Part shown: positions 51,268-61,600 of the stretch, in pieces
How positions within the stretch are numbered: the first letter of the stretch is position 1
How the letters are laid out: each line of letters begins with the position of its first letter
Assembly: GCA_024123955.1 (NCBI GenBank)
Contig: CP099652.1
Coordinates: 5,580,001 to 5,644,000, forward strand
From: Oxalobacteraceae bacterium OTU3CINTB1
GTDB lineage: Bacteria > Pseudomonadota > Gammaproteobacteria > Burkholderiales > Burkholderiaceae_D
Reading direction: 5' to 3'
DNA: 64,000 bases
Translations under genes and position numbers: made by a program
The notes under the pieces: model-generated
Told to the model about the DNA's origin: nothing
What the model saw: the letters and a program-made list of their open reading frames with translations, nothing else
Databases searched by the model: none

Positions 51268-52236
51268 TTACGGCGTCCCGCCGAGCCAGGCCGCGCCCGA
51301 GCACAGCAATAACAACATCATCCACAGCAACAATGCGCGCCAGACCAGGCCAACCGTGCTTTGCAGTGCGCGGATGCCCGGCTCCTCGCCCGGCAGCATG
51401 TCCGGCTCCATGTCGCTGACGTCGACGGTCGAAGCGTCCACCAGCACCACCTTGGCCGCGTTCTCTGCCGGGGTACCAAGGCGCACGCCCATGGCGCCGC
51501 CGCCGGCCGACAGGATGATGCCGATCGCCTTGTCGCTCCAGCGGTGGGCGAAATTGCGCCAGGCGTAGATCGCGTCTTCGAAGTTGCCGACCACGGCGAA
51601 GGCCACCGCCGTCAGGCGCACCGGTATCCAGTCGATCCAGTAGAAGGCGCGCGCGGCGAACTGGCCGAACGCCTCATTGCGCATGTGTTCCGGTTCGTTC
51701 CACGCGCGCGCCAGGTATTCGGAGACGCGGTACATGACGGCGGCGGCCGGCCCGAGCGGCATCAGGAACCAGAAGAACACGCCAAACACGCTGCGGTGCG
51801 TGGTGATCAGCGCCTTTTCGACGGCGACGCGGGAGATTTCGCTGACATCCATGCCGACGGTGTCCTGCTTGGTCCATTCTGCCAGCAAGGCGCGCGCGGC
51901 GGCGTCGTCGCCGGCGCTCAGGTGCAGCTGGATCGAGGTGAAATAGTGGCTGTAATGGCGGAAGCCGAGGGTCAGATAGACCACCAGCACGTTCCAGGCG
52001 AAGGCGGCCAGGAACCAGTCGTAGTACTTCAGTACCCAGTAAATCAGCGCGGTCGGCACCATCAGGATGGCCATCATCAGGAACCAGCCGAGGCGGCCGT
52101 GGCTCGAGTGGCCGGCGTTGAACCATGTCTCCATCCGCAACGCCAGACTTTTGATCTCGGCGTAAATCGGGTTGTCCGCGCGCAGCGGCTTCATTTGCTC
52201 GAGCAGCAGCGCGCACAAAATGGAAAGAAATGTCAT
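51268..52236 (-). CDS. CobD/CbiB-like inner-membrane protein
   Basis: A 322-residue integral membrane protein with four or five TM segments. MTFLSILCALLLEQMKPL and the GFRHYSHYFTSIQLHLSAGDDAAARALLAEW and WIDWIPVRLTAVAFAVVGNFEDAI segments match the CobD/CbiB-family proteins of Burkholderiales. The conserved D/R-rich segment of true CbiB is present, yet no cobalamin gene is near, so a role in cobamide synthesis is doubtful; AmpE-like is an alternative. Its start is 87 bases after the Nudix gene end on the same strand. Confidence 0.75.
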   Translation of the reverse strand: MTFLSILCALLLEQMKPLRADNPIYAEIKSLALRMETWFNAGHSSHGRLGWFLMMAILMVPTALIYWVLKYYDWFLAAFAWNVLVVYLTLGFRHYSHYFTSIQLHLSAGDDAAARALLAEWTKQDTVGMDVSEISRVAVEKALITTHRSVFGVFFWFLMPLGPAAAVMYRVSEYLARAWNEPEHMRNEAFGQFAARAFYWIDWIPVRLTAVAFAVVGNFEDAIYAWRNFAHRWSDKAIGIILSAGGGAMGVRLGTPAENAAKVVLVDASTVDVSDMEPDMLPGEEPGIRALQSTVGLVWRALLLWMMLLLLCSGAAWLGGTP

Positions 52237-52322
52237 TAATGGTCCTTTTTAGGTCGGCGACGCCTTGATGCCCGCTACGATAACCCACCGTGGTGGGAGA
52301 ATCAAACTTATTAGTTCGGACA

Positions 52323-52991
52323 TCAAGCGCGCAGGAAGTGGAACAGGTTGCGCAGCATGCCGGCGGTGGCGCCCCAGATATAGTAGTCGCCATAGGGCAT
52401 GGCGTAGAAACTGCGCACGCCGCCGGCGATTTGGGCCGACAGGCGCTGGTGGTTCAGGCCGTCCATCAGGAAGGCCAGCGGCACTTCGAAGATCTCGGCC
52501 ACCTCGGACGGGTCGGCCCGCAACTCGAACGGCGGCGCGATCAGGCCGACGACGGGGGTGACGCGGTAGCCGGTGCCGGTGTAATAGTCGGGCATGGTGC
52601 CGATGACGTCGACGTGGGCGCGGTCCAGGCCGATCTCCTCCTCGCACTCGCGCAGCGCGGTGTCGACCGGGCCGCTGTCGTAGGATTCGGCGCGGCCGCC
52701 GGGAAAGCTGACCTGGCCCGGATGGTCGGTCAGGTCGGGATTGCGTTGGGTCAGCAGAATGGTCAGGCCGGTCTCGCGCAGCACCAGGGGGATCAGCACG
52801 GAGGCGGCCGTGGCCGGCGTGCCGTCGGGACGCTGCAGGTGGCGCTCGTCGGTGCTCTCCGGCGTCCAGAGCGGCTGCTCGGCGAAGCGGCTGCGCAGCC
52901 ATTGCGGCACCAGGCGCTCGCGGGCGACGGCCGGCTCGCCGGCGATGGCGTCGATAGGCAGCAGTTTCGGATCAAAGAGCGGTTTGGCCAA
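52323..52991 (-). CDS. Nudix hydrolase, CoA pyrophosphatase type
   Basis: A 222-residue Nudix enzyme. GGRAESYDSGPVDTALRECEEEIGL is the Nudix box, preceded by the CoA-type TQRNPDLTDHPGQVSFPGG. Such enzymes hydrolyse CoA to 3',5'-ADP and 4'-phosphopantetheine. Two starts are possible: ATG at 53003, which directly follows the T-run of the rplS terminator and has no ribosome site, or TTG at 52991, which has GGAGG five bases upstream. I prefer TTG. It follows the ribosomal operon on the same strand. Confidence 0.85.
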   Translation of the reverse strand: MAKPLFDPKLLPIDAIAGEPAVARERLVPQWLRSRFAEQPLWTPESTDERHLQRPDGTPATAASVLIPLVLRETGLTILLTQRNPDLTDHPGQVSFPGGRAESYDSGPVDTALRECEEEIGLDRAHVDVIGTMPDYYTGTGYRVTPVVGLIAPPFELRADPSEVAEIFEVPLAFLMDGLNHQRLSAQIAGGVRSFYAMPYGDYYIWGATAGMLRNLFHFLRA

Positions 52992-53003
52992 ACGGACCTC
53001 CAT

Positions 53004-53036
53004 ATAAAAAAAGGGCACCCCTTGATGTGGTGCCCT
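53004..53036 (-). terminator. Rho-independent terminator of the rpsP-rplS operon
   Basis: On the minus strand AGGGCACC (53036-53029) pairs with GGTGCCCT (53019-53012), followed by a run of T to 53004. It ends the ribosomal operon. The T-run abuts the ATG of the Nudix reading frame. Confidence 0.9.
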
Positions 53037-53060
53037 CTCCTCCAAACACAAGCGCGGCTA

Positions 53061-53447
53061 TTAAGCTGCGGTTGCTTTCGCCGCTGGGCGACGGTTTGGC
53101 AGTTTTTCCTTGATACGTGCCGATTTACCGGAACGATCACGCAGGTAGTACAGTTTAGCGCGACGTACGTCACCGCGGCGTTTCACTTCGATCGAAGCGA
53201 TCAGCGGGGAGTACAGCTGGAACGTACGCTCGACGCCTTCGCCGGACGAGATCTTACGAACGATGAAGTTCGAGTTCAGGCCACGGTTACGACGGGAGAT
53301 GACGACGCCTTCGTATGCCTGGGCGCGCTTGCGGGTGCCTTCGACGACGTTGACGTTGACGATCACGGTATCGCCAGGGGCGAAATCAGGGATCTTCTTA
53401 CCCAGACGAGCGATTTCTTCTTGCTCGAGTTGTTGAATCAGATTCAT
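53061..53447 (-). CDS. rplS: 50S ribosomal protein L19
   Basis: A 128-residue ribosomal protein. [30 protein letters not shown] and [29 protein letters not shown] are highly conserved L19 segments at the 30S-50S interface. Fourth gene of the rpsP-rimM-trmD-rplS operon, the universal order in Proteobacteria. Confidence 0.98.
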   Translation of the reverse strand: MNLIQQLEQEEIARLGKKIPDFAPGDTVIVNVNVVEGTRKRAQAYEGVVISRRNRGLNSNFIVRKISSGEGVERTFQLYSPLIASIEVKRRGDVRRAKLYYLRDRSGKSARIKEKLPNRRPAAKATAA

Positions 53448-53567
53448 TTTAAGACTCCAAAAACCATCGTGCTGGCGCGCAATGAGTGCTGTTCAAACAC
53501 TCGCCCAGTAGAGGATGGGGTTAAACAGGCGGACAACATGTCCGCAAGCTTCTACAACAACAGGTTT

Positions 53568-54314
53568 TTATAAACCTGCCAAAAATTTCTCGTCATGCTT
53601 GGTCAGCAGGCCGCCCTCGCGCGCCTTGACCAGCAGATCGGGGCGCTTGCGCGCAGTCGCTTCCAGCATGCGCTGGCGGCGCCATTTTTCGATCTCCGCG
53701 TGGTTGCCGCCCATCAGTACCGGCGGCACACCCACTCCTTCGTACGTTTCCGGCCGCGTGTAGTGCGGCGAATCGAGCAGGCCGTTGACGAAACTGTCTT
53801 CGATCGCCGACGCATCCGTGTTCAGCACGCCGGGAATCTGGCGGATCACGGCATCCATCAAGGCCATCGCCGGCAGCTCGCCGCCGGACAGCACGAAGTC
53901 GCCGAGGCTGATTTCCTCGTCGATGCAGCGGTCCAGCAAACGCTGGTCCACCGCCTCGTAGCGGCCGCACAGGATCACCAGACCGGGTTCCTGCTTGAGC
54001 GCCATGACACGTTCGTGCGTCAACTGCTTGCCCTGGGGCGACATGAACAATACGCGGGGCGCGGGCAGACCGGCATCGGTCTGGCGCTGCTTCGCCGCGT
54101 TGAGCGTCGCTTCCAGGGGTTTGGCCAGCATCACCATGCCGGGGCCGCCGCCATAGGGGCGGTCATCCACGGTGCGGTGATTGTCGGTGGTGAAATCACG
54201 CGGATTCCACAACGACAAGCCACATTTATTCTGTTCGAACGCGCGCCGGGTGACCCCCGACTGCGTCAGTGCGGCGAACATTTCGGGGAACAGGGTCACG
54301 ACATCGAATTGCAT
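53568..54314 (-). CDS. trmD: tRNA (guanine-N1-)-methyltransferase
   Basis: A 248-residue SPOUT methyltransferase that methylates G37 next to the anticodon. [63 protein letters not shown] (trefoil knot and SAM site) are diagnostic. Length equals the usual 250. Third gene of the operon; 120 bases separate it from rplS. Confidence 0.98.
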   Translation of the reverse strand: MQFDVVTLFPEMFAALTQSGVTRRAFEQNKCGLSLWNPRDFTTDNHRTVDDRPYGGGPGMVMLAKPLEATLNAAKQRQTDAGLPAPRVLFMSPQGKQLTHERVMALKQEPGLVILCGRYEAVDQRLLDRCIDEEISLGDFVLSGGELPAMALMDAVIRQIPGVLNTDASAIEDSFVNGLLDSPHYTRPETYEGVGVPPVLMGGNHAEIEKWRRQRMLEATARKRPDLLVKAREGGLLTKHDEKFLAGL

Positions 54315-54335
54315 GGCGGGCCGCCCTTATGTTCT

Positions 54336-54896
54336 TTAGTAATCAAGGCCCCAGTCGACGGTGATCTTTTTCGCCGCCTTGTCCACCTTGATGATGAACG
54401 CTTCGACAAATGGGATCAGGCGCTCTTGCGCCGCGATTTCTGGGTCAGTGCCTTCAGCGACGGCTGCCGTAATGCGCAAGATCGACTGCGGACCGTTGCT
54501 CATCATGTCAGTCACCGTACCGAGGTGCTCACCTTGCAAATTCTCTACATCCAGACCAATCAGCTCGGTCCAGTAAAACTCATCATCGGACAAGGCCGGG
54601 AACGAACTGCGCGGAACCGAAACAGCGGCGCCCTTGAGCGCTTCTGCGACGTCCCGATCGGTCACTCCCACCAGCTGTGCGACCACGTCGCCGCCATGCA
54701 GTTTGGACTGCTTGACTTCGACATTGTGCAAGCTTGGCTTGTCGATCCACCAGGTTTTCACCGCGAGGAGCGCATCCGCATCTTCCGAGAAAGGACGTAT
54801 CCTCACCCAGCCAGCGACGCCGTAAGCACCGAAGACAAAGCCTACCTGTGCCAGATCGTCGGGGACTTGCACCCCGGATGCATTCTTATCGGTCAA
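54336..54896 (-). CDS. rimM: 16S rRNA processing protein RimM
   Basis: A 186-residue assembly factor for the 30S head that binds ribosomal protein S19. LAQVGFVFGAYGVAGWVRIRPFSE and the PRC-barrel part YWTELIGLDVENLQGEHLGTVTDMMSNGPQSILRI are characteristic. The frame starts at a TTG (54896) with no evident Shine-Dalgarno site; it lies 14 bases after rpsP and may rely on coupling. Confidence 0.95.
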   Translation of the reverse strand: MTDKNASGVQVPDDLAQVGFVFGAYGVAGWVRIRPFSEDADALLAVKTWWIDKPSLHNVEVKQSKLHGGDVVAQLVGVTDRDVAEALKGAAVSVPRSSFPALSDDEFYWTELIGLDVENLQGEHLGTVTDMMSNGPQSILRITAAVAEGTDPEIAAQERLIPFVEAFIIKVDKAAKKITVDWGLDY

Positions 54897-54910
54897 ACCA
54901 GCAGCCAGAC

Positions 54911-55156
54911 TTAAACGGCTTTGTTCGACGCTACCAGGCGAGCGACGGTAGGCGACAATTGTGCGCCAACCGATTGCCAGTGAGCCAGACGGTCAGCGGT
55001 GATGCGCAGTGGCACTTCGCCGCCTTGCGCCATCGGGTTGTAGAAACCGATGCGTTCGATGAAACGGCCATCGCGGCGATTGCGCGAGTCGGTTGCAACG
55101 ATGTTGAAGAACGGACGCTTCTTGGCGCCTCCACGAGCTAAACGAATAACGACCAT
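54911..55156 (-). CDS. rpsP: 30S ribosomal protein S16
   Basis: An 81-residue protein: [41 protein letters not shown] is the highly conserved S16 N-terminus. First gene of the operon with rimM, trmD and rplS. The ATG at 55156 is fixed by homology; the longer open frame is meaningless. Confidence 0.98.
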   Translation of the reverse strand: MVVIRLARGGAKKRPFFNIVATDSRNRRDGRFIERIGFYNPMAQGGEVPLRITADRLAHWQSVGAQLSPTVARLVASNKAV

Positions 55157-55373
55157 AATATTTCCAAAAAGTGTGCTAGGACGGAAAAAGCCGCAAATTA
55201 TAGCGCGCTTTGCCGCGAAGCAGCAAGCGTTAATGAAATAATCGGGCGAATTGGGGTAATCGAAGATTATCCCCCGTTCCGGCGCACGGGGCAATAGCCA
55301 CAGCGATAAAAAGGTGGGCCGGGCCGGTATTATGACCGATACTGCATGCTTTCCGGCTATTTAATCGATAACC

Positions 55374-55826
55374 ATGACGAATCCGCACCACACCGCGCAT
55401 CCCACCGCCCCTTCCGCACGCCACAAGAACAAGACCGTTGCCGCCCTGCTGGCCTTCCTGTTCGGCGGGCTCGGCCTGCACCGTTTGTACCTGCGCGGTC
55501 CGCGCGATCCGTGGCTGTGGGCGCATCTGGCCTGCCTGCCGCTGGCCTGGATCATCGCCAAGGGGGCCCCGGATGTGGACGGCTTCTATAAAGTACTGCC
55601 GATCATGATCTCCGGACTGGTCGGCTTCCTGGAGGCGTTAGTGCTGGGATTGATGGCCGACGAGAAGTGGGACGCGCGCTTCAACCCGGCATCGGATAAA
55701 CAATCGGAGTCGCGCTGGCCGCTGGCCATCATCCTGGTCGCCAGCATGATGGTAGGGGCCGCCAGCCTGATTGCCACAATCTCACGATTATTTGACTTAC
55801 TGTACACTGGGGGCGCTTATGGCTAA
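55374..55826 (+). CDS. TM2-domain membrane protein
   Basis: A 150-residue inner-membrane protein. KNKTVAALLAFLFGGLGLHRLYLRGP is the TM2 domain (two TM helices with a G-LGxHRFY turn), followed by another TM near residues 70-95 and one near 115-135. Function unknown. Its stop is 22 bases before the glycine-zipper gene on the same strand. Confidence 0.82.
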   Translation: MTNPHHTAHPTAPSARHKNKTVAALLAFLFGGLGLHRLYLRGPRDPWLWAHLACLPLAWIIAKGAPDVDGFYKVLPIMISGLVGFLEALVLGLMADEKWDARFNPASDKQSESRWPLAIILVASMMVGAASLIATISRLFDLLYTGGAYG

Positions 55827-55848
55827 GCCAACAATAGGAGACATACTG

Positions 55849-56445
55849 ATGAATAAACGTTCAATTGTGCTGGCGATTACGCTGGCCGCCCTGACGTCCG
55901 CCGCGCAAGCCCAGACTCCAAAGCAGCACTACAACGCCGAAACCAAGCGCATCGCCACCCGCTACGCGGAAGACAAGAAGCTGTGCGCCGAAGAAACCGA
56001 ATCGAGCGCCCGCATGCAATGTCTGCGCGACGCCAAGTCCGAATTCAACAAGTCCAACACGCAAGCGAAGGCCGACTACAAGAGTGCCGGCACGGCCAAG
56101 CCGGCCGCCAACTGCATCGACTGTGGCCGGGTCACCTCGGTCGTGCTGGGCGAAAAGAAGGGTGAAGGCAGCGCGGTCGGCCTGATCGCCGGTGGCGTCG
56201 CCGGCGCCCTGCTGGGCAACCAGGTCGGCAGCGGCGGCGGCCGCAAGCTCGCCACCGTGGCGGGCGCCGCCGGTGGCGCCTACGCCGGCAAAAAGGTCGA
56301 GGAACACGCGCGTTCGAGCAAGCAATGGACCGTCAACGTCGAATACGAAGACGGCAAGCACGACAGCTACGTCTTCGAAGAAGACCCGGGCATGATGAAG
56401 GGCGACCAGGTCAAGCGCTCGAACGGCAGCATCGTCCGCCGCTAA
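55849..56445 (+). CDS. Glycine-zipper 2TM-domain exported protein
   Basis: A 198-residue protein with a signal peptide (ending SAAQAQ). A central EGSAVGLIAGGVAGALLGNQVGSGGGRKLATVAGAAGGAYAG is the glycine-zipper (17 kDa/Rick_17kDa-like) motif that inserts in the outer membrane. Before it, CIDCGRV holds two cysteines. AGGAG precedes the ATG at 55849. A role in envelope integrity is typical but unproven. Confidence 0.85.
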   Translation: MNKRSIVLAITLAALTSAAQAQTPKQHYNAETKRIATRYAEDKKLCAEETESSARMQCLRDAKSEFNKSNTQAKADYKSAGTAKPAANCIDCGRVTSVVLGEKKGEGSAVGLIAGGVAGALLGNQVGSGGGRKLATVAGAAGGAYAGKKVEEHARSSKQWTVNVEYEDGKHDSYVFEEDPGMMKGDQVKRSNGSIVRR

Positions 56446-56451
56446 CCCCCA

Positions 56452-56535
56452 CCCGGGGTCAAGTCTAACATTCATACACGAGCTGAACTACCTGATGGTT
56501 GTGTTCGTGTACGAATGTTAGACTTGACCCCGGGG
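56452..56535. repeat. Long palindromic repeat, family B variant, copy 4
   Basis: CCCGGGGTCAAGTCTAACAT and onward (56452-56483) faces 56504-56535 with one mismatch over about 30 bases. It shares the CCGGGGTCA(A/G)GTC core with copies 1-3 but has ATTCATACACG instead of ATTTCTACACG. It fills the 97-base gap between two convergent genes and may act as a bidirectional terminator. Confidence 0.85.
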
Positions 56536-56542
56536 GGTTTAG

Positions 56543-58645
56543 TTAGTTGGCGTGCGACCAGATGAATCGCACGCCATCGCTGCCGTCCGGCAAAGGTCCC
56601 GGGCTGTTTGCCACCACCTCCCCTGTCTTCGGATCGATGCGCAGGTAGCGATTGTTCGCGATCGACATCAGCAGCAACTCCCCCGTCGGCGTTTCCATCC
56701 ACTGGAAACTGTGCGCCGCGCCAGGTTTTCCGGCCTGCAGGCTGACAACACCCTCCTTGTCCACCGCCAGATAACGCATACCGGATGCCAACGCGACCCG
56801 GCCCAGCCCCATATCCTTCACCTTGAAGCTTGTCGGTACGGAAGCGCTCAGCTTGTCTCCGGTGATGGTCAGACCGGTCTCGGCTTGATAAGAGGCCAGT
56901 CGAATGGTTTTGCCGAACGGAATCGCACGCATCAAGCCACGCGGCATCGGCTCCGCGATATCGACGCTGTCGAAATCGGCGTATCCACCATCCGCTCCGG
57001 TAACGTTGTAATGAAATAGCGCATAGCGCACGCCCTGGAACGTCTTGAGCTGGAACACCATAGTCCAGAGGCCGCCGATGTCGACGAAACGCTTGCCGTC
57101 CACCGAATAGCTGAAGCTCGCCTGCTCCGTCAGGAAATCACAGTCGGCACGCAGCCAGATTCGATGCGCGGCCAGCGGAATCCGCGTGGTCTGCCCACTG
57201 ATCTGGTCGAATAGCGCGACATTCAGGCCTTCGGTGGTTTTTTCGACGCCGAGCGTGGCATAGGGAAGATTGAGCAAGCCAAGGCCGGCGATATCTCCCT
57301 CCTTCATCCCCGCAAGGTCCAGCGCGACCGTCGGTGACGATACCGGCCCGATGGCGCGCTGGGTCAGGCTATTGCGCGCGTCCCAAAACGATGTCGCCGG
57401 CAGCGAGTGCAGGCGCAGGAACCCCGGCCGCTGCGTCAGCGACCATTTATCGTCGACCGGCACATGGTTCCATTGCCAGATCGGCTTTAACTTACCGCCT
57501 GCGAAGTCATCGCTGCGCTCATATGGCACCTGGGCCGGCTGGGCCGTAGCGGTCTTCGGCTTGACCCACGTGCGCGGACTGCGCCCCGGATTGCCCGGCA
57601 GGCCAAAATAAGGCCAGCCGTCTTTCCATGTCACCGGCGACAGACCGGTCAGGCGTCCGACCGAGTTGTAGTCCATCATGGAAAAGCCCCACCACTCGCC
57701 CGCCGGCGTGAGCACGATGCCGCCCTGATGCAGTGTCGTCGCGTCGCCGGACCCCGGCTTGGGCCGGTCGATGACGAACGGCGGCCTGGCTTCCTTCATG
57801 CGGTTGCCGCGCGCCAAACCAAAGCCTTCGTCCTTGCTGATCGCGCGGTTGACCTCGTAGGGGCCGTAGACGTTGTCGGCGCGCGCGGCCGGCATGCGGA
57901 ACCCGCCGGCGTAGTTGGCGCTGAGGATGAAGTACTTGCCGTCGATTTTATAAAAGTGTGCGCCCTCCCCCATGCCGTCATCCTTGTCGAACAGGGTCTT
58001 TTCCGAGCCGGGCACGATGTCGGTCAGGTCGTCGTTGAGGCGGGCGACCTGGAGGGTCTGGTGCCCCCAGACGGCATACGCTTTGCCGTCGTCGTCGAAC
58101 AGCACCGACAGGTCGTGCAGGCTGCGCCGCATTTCGTGATGTTTCCACGGTCCGCGCGGGTCGGTTGCGGAGTAGACCTGCGTCGCCCGGCGGTTGATGT
58201 TGGTGAAGATATAGAACGTGCCCTTATGGAAGCGCAGGCTGGGCGCCCAGATCCCCTGCCCATAGATCTCCTTGCCCTCCTCCAGCCGGAACTGCGGGCC
58301 GAAATCCAGCTTCGGCGCGGCGTAGCTGAGGAATTCCCAGTTGACGAGATCCCTGGACCGCATCACCGGCAAGCCTGGCATCGCGTGCATGGTGGTGCCG
58401 GTCATATAGAACCAGTCGCCGACGCGGATCAGATCCGGATCGGAAAACTCGTCGTAGAACAAGGGATTGCTGAAGGTGCCATTGCCGTTGTCTGCGGTCC
58501 AGGTCCTGGGCTGGGCCTGCGCCTTGGCCTGCGCCTTGGCCTGCTTTCCGGCTTGCGCCGGAGGCAGGTCCGGCGCGGCCGCCAGCAACGCCGCGCAAAC
58601 GATGCGCGCGACGAGCCGATGGTGCGTGAGCCGGGCCATCTTCAT
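56543..58645 (-). CDS. GH43-family glycoside hydrolase, exported, with C-terminal modules
   Basis: A 700-residue exported enzyme. The signal peptide ends near PPAQAG. The five-bladed propeller has DEFSDPDLIRVGDWFYMTGTT (catalytic base Asp), LHDLSVLFDDDGKAYAVWG (pKa-modulating Asp) and GMGEGAHFYKIDGKYFILSA (acid Glu). A beta-sandwich (about residues 370-570) and a further 110-residue module follow. Activity could be xylosidase or arabinofuranosidase. The ATG overlaps the stop of the TonB receptor gene (TGATG), so the two are coupled. Confidence 0.88.
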   Translation of the reverse strand: MKMARLTHHRLVARIVCAALLAAAPDLPPAQAGKQAKAQAKAQAQPRTWTADNGNGTFSNPLFYDEFSDPDLIRVGDWFYMTGTTMHAMPGLPVMRSRDLVNWEFLSYAAPKLDFGPQFRLEEGKEIYGQGIWAPSLRFHKGTFYIFTNINRRATQVYSATDPRGPWKHHEMRRSLHDLSVLFDDDGKAYAVWGHQTLQVARLNDDLTDIVPGSEKTLFDKDDGMGEGAHFYKIDGKYFILSANYAGGFRMPAARADNVYGPYEVNRAISKDEGFGLARGNRMKEARPPFVIDRPKPGSGDATTLHQGGIVLTPAGEWWGFSMMDYNSVGRLTGLSPVTWKDGWPYFGLPGNPGRSPRTWVKPKTATAQPAQVPYERSDDFAGGKLKPIWQWNHVPVDDKWSLTQRPGFLRLHSLPATSFWDARNSLTQRAIGPVSSPTVALDLAGMKEGDIAGLGLLNLPYATLGVEKTTEGLNVALFDQISGQTTRIPLAAHRIWLRADCDFLTEQASFSYSVDGKRFVDIGGLWTMVFQLKTFQGVRYALFHYNVTGADGGYADFDSVDIAEPMPRGLMRAIPFGKTIRLASYQAETGLTITGDKLSASVPTSFKVKDMGLGRVALASGMRYLAVDKEGVVSLQAGKPGAAHSFQWMETPTGELLLMSIANNRYLRIDPKTGEVVANSPGPLPDGSDGVRFIWSHAN

Positions 58646-61600
58646 CAGAAAGTCGTCCGCAGCGACAAGGTATACGCCGCGCCGGGCTTGTACTCGTCAG
58701 CCACGGCGTTGCTGAACTGCGTGTAGGTGCGGCTGATGGCCTTGTTCGCGTTCCACACGCTCAACGTCAGATCGGTGTTGTAGCGGAAATTGAATAACTG
58801 CTTCAGATTCGCGCCCACCGACAGATCGACCTGCGACCGCTCCGTCGTGTACGCATAGGCGCCGCCGGGAACGGTCAGGCCGGTGCCGGTGTTGACCACG
58901 TGCGAGGCCGTGTACTGCCGCGCGACGCGCACGTTCAAGCCGTTACGCTCGTAGTACACGGTCAGGTTGTTGGTGCGCGGCGGCACGCCGGCCACCGGCG
59001 GCGCATCCTTCGCCTCGTCCTTTTGCTTGGCGTAAGTGAAGTTGGCGGCGAGACCGAAGCCCTTGACCGGCAACATATCAAGCGGTTGCTGCCACGTGAA
59101 TTCCAGCCCGCGCACCTTGAGCTTGGTGTCGATGTTGTAGGGTTCGGAAATCTCGACCAGATGCTTGTCGCGCCCGCCGCTGGCGTTGACCGACTGCTGC
59201 TGCGCGTCGGTCAAGCCGACGGTGCCGAAGCGCGCGTCGAGCTGCGCCAGCGAGTACTGGGTGACGCGCTGGCCGGGACGGCTGATGATGTCCTTGGCAA
59301 AGCCGCTGACCGAGACGTAAGCCTCGCGGGTGATGTAATACTCCAGCCCCAGATCGAGGTTGTTGGCCTCGAACGGCTTGAGGTTGGGATTGGTCAGGTT
59401 ACCCTGGCGCAGCCCCTGGTCGCCGATCGTCAACTGGGTCTGACGCAGGTCGGCAGGGTTGGCGCGCGTCAGCGATTTCGAGCCCGACAGGCGCGCGATC
59501 AGGGACGGCGTGAGGTTGTAGGCCATCGTCGCCGACGGCAGCGTATTGCTGTAGGTGGTCGATTCATAGGCCCACACGCTGAGGTTATCGTACAGGCCGC
59601 CGTTGCGCAGATTGGCGTTGCGCGGATCGGCGCCCACCGTCAGCGCGCCAATGGTCTGCTTGGTGCGCGCGTAGCGCACGCCGGCGTTGTAGCGCAAGGT
59701 GCGGCCGAACACCTGGTTGCGGCCATTGACTTCGGTATAGAACGCGCTCACCGCCTCGCGGATGTAACCGCCGCTGCCGTTGCCGAAGCCGCGGTAGATA
59801 TTGTCGCGGAAGTATTGATAGTCGGTGTCCTTCGCGAACTTCGGCCAGTCGACCGTGATGAAGCCGTTGCCCGAAGGCTGGGCGTAATTGGGCACGGCGG
59901 CATTCGGCACCACCGAACCGAGGTAGGTCAGCGGCGCGGTCATGCCGCTGGTCGAACCGGTGCCATAGCCCGGATAGGCGGTGGCGGCGTCGGTGACCGG
60001 ACCCGGCGCGCTGCGGCCATCACATCCTTGCGGCGAGCGCAACTGCGGGTTGGGCGCGAAGTAGCGCACGCTCACGTTGTTGCCGCAAGCGACATTCATC
60101 CAGGCGTCGGCCACCGAGAAGCCACGGTAGCGGCGCTTGATATCGTCGTAGGCGCCGCCGACTTTGATGTTGAAGTCGTTGTCGCCCCAGGCCACGTTCA
60201 GGCGCGTGCCGCGGGTGGTGTTGGTGCGCTCGTACAGGTCCATGCGCAGGCCCGACAGGCCCTGGCCGCCCTGGTTCCAGCCGAAGTTGGACGGATCGTT
60301 GATGTCCAGGTTGCCGGTGTAGACGGGCGGCAGGCCGGGACGGCTGTTGTCGTAGTTGATCACCGAGTTGGGCGAGCGCGTGGCGAACAGCACCGTCGGC
60401 ATGTCGCGGTAGAAGGTGCTGTTGGTGGCGTTGAAGTGGGCGTCGATGGTCAGCTTGTCGGTCGGCCGGAATTCGAAGCCGGGATTGATGCTGTGGAACT
60501 TGGTCTTCTCCTCCATCGGCCGGTATTCGAGCGACCAGAAGGTGTTGGCCAGGACCGCCTTGTTGACCACGCAACCATAGGTGCAATCGCTGCGGTCGAA
60601 CTCCATGCCAATCGGGATGACCGTGTTGGCGCGGGTGCCGACGTTCATCGCCTGGTAGGTCATCTGGTTGCGCTTCTGCGCCGCGACCAGGTCCAGGTAC
60701 ACGTCCCACTTGTCGTTCGGCTGCCACTGCATGCTGAGCACTTCGCCGGCGCGCTTGCGTTCGCCCTCGTACACCAGATGGCGGCCCAGGCGGGCCATCA
60801 GCGCGTTGTCGATTTGCTGGATGGTGGCGCCGGGATTGAGCGCGAGCAGCATGGCGCGGTCGATCTGCTTGCCCGGCACCAGGATGGAGCGGGCGTACTC
60901 GGGCAAGTCTTTCAGCGCCATCCCGGACGGCACCGTGTCCGGCGTCGACTGCGAGCCGCCGCCAGTGCTGTTGGGCTTGTCGGCGGCGTTGGCCTGGAAC
61001 GACTTGAGCTGCAAGTTGCGCATGTCGACCGACTGGAAGCCGTCGGTTTTGTACTTGGTATCGCCGAAGGCCACGCCGCCGAGCAGGCCGAACTTGCCCC
61101 AGGTGTTGCTGGTCCAGGTGTTGCTGATCAGGCCCGACCCGGTGGTGCCCATCTTGCCGTTCTGCTCGCGGTAGTTGCCGCTGAGCGTGAAGGCCGAGCG
61201 GAAACCGCTTTTATCGAACGGACGCACGCTGCGCATGTTGACCGTGCCGGCGATGCCGCCCTCGATCAGGCTGGCCTGCTGGCTTTTGTAGACGCTGGCG
61301 CTGCGGAAGAGCTCGGACGGCAGGAAGTCCATGTCCACTTCGCGGTTGGCGCTGATGTTGCCGCCCCAGCTGCCGGCCGAGGCCGACGCCATCGGCGCGC
61401 CGTTGAGCAGCACCCGGGTAAAGGCCGCGCCCATGCCGCGAATGGAAATGTTCAGGCCCTCGCCATCGATCTCGGCGCGGCGCACGGTCACGCCGGGCAC
61501 GCGGGCCAGCGCATCGGCGATGTTGGGGTCGGGGAATTTGCCGATGTCTTCGGAAAACACGGTGTCGCTCAGGCCGACGTTCTCGCGTTTTTCGTTGGCG

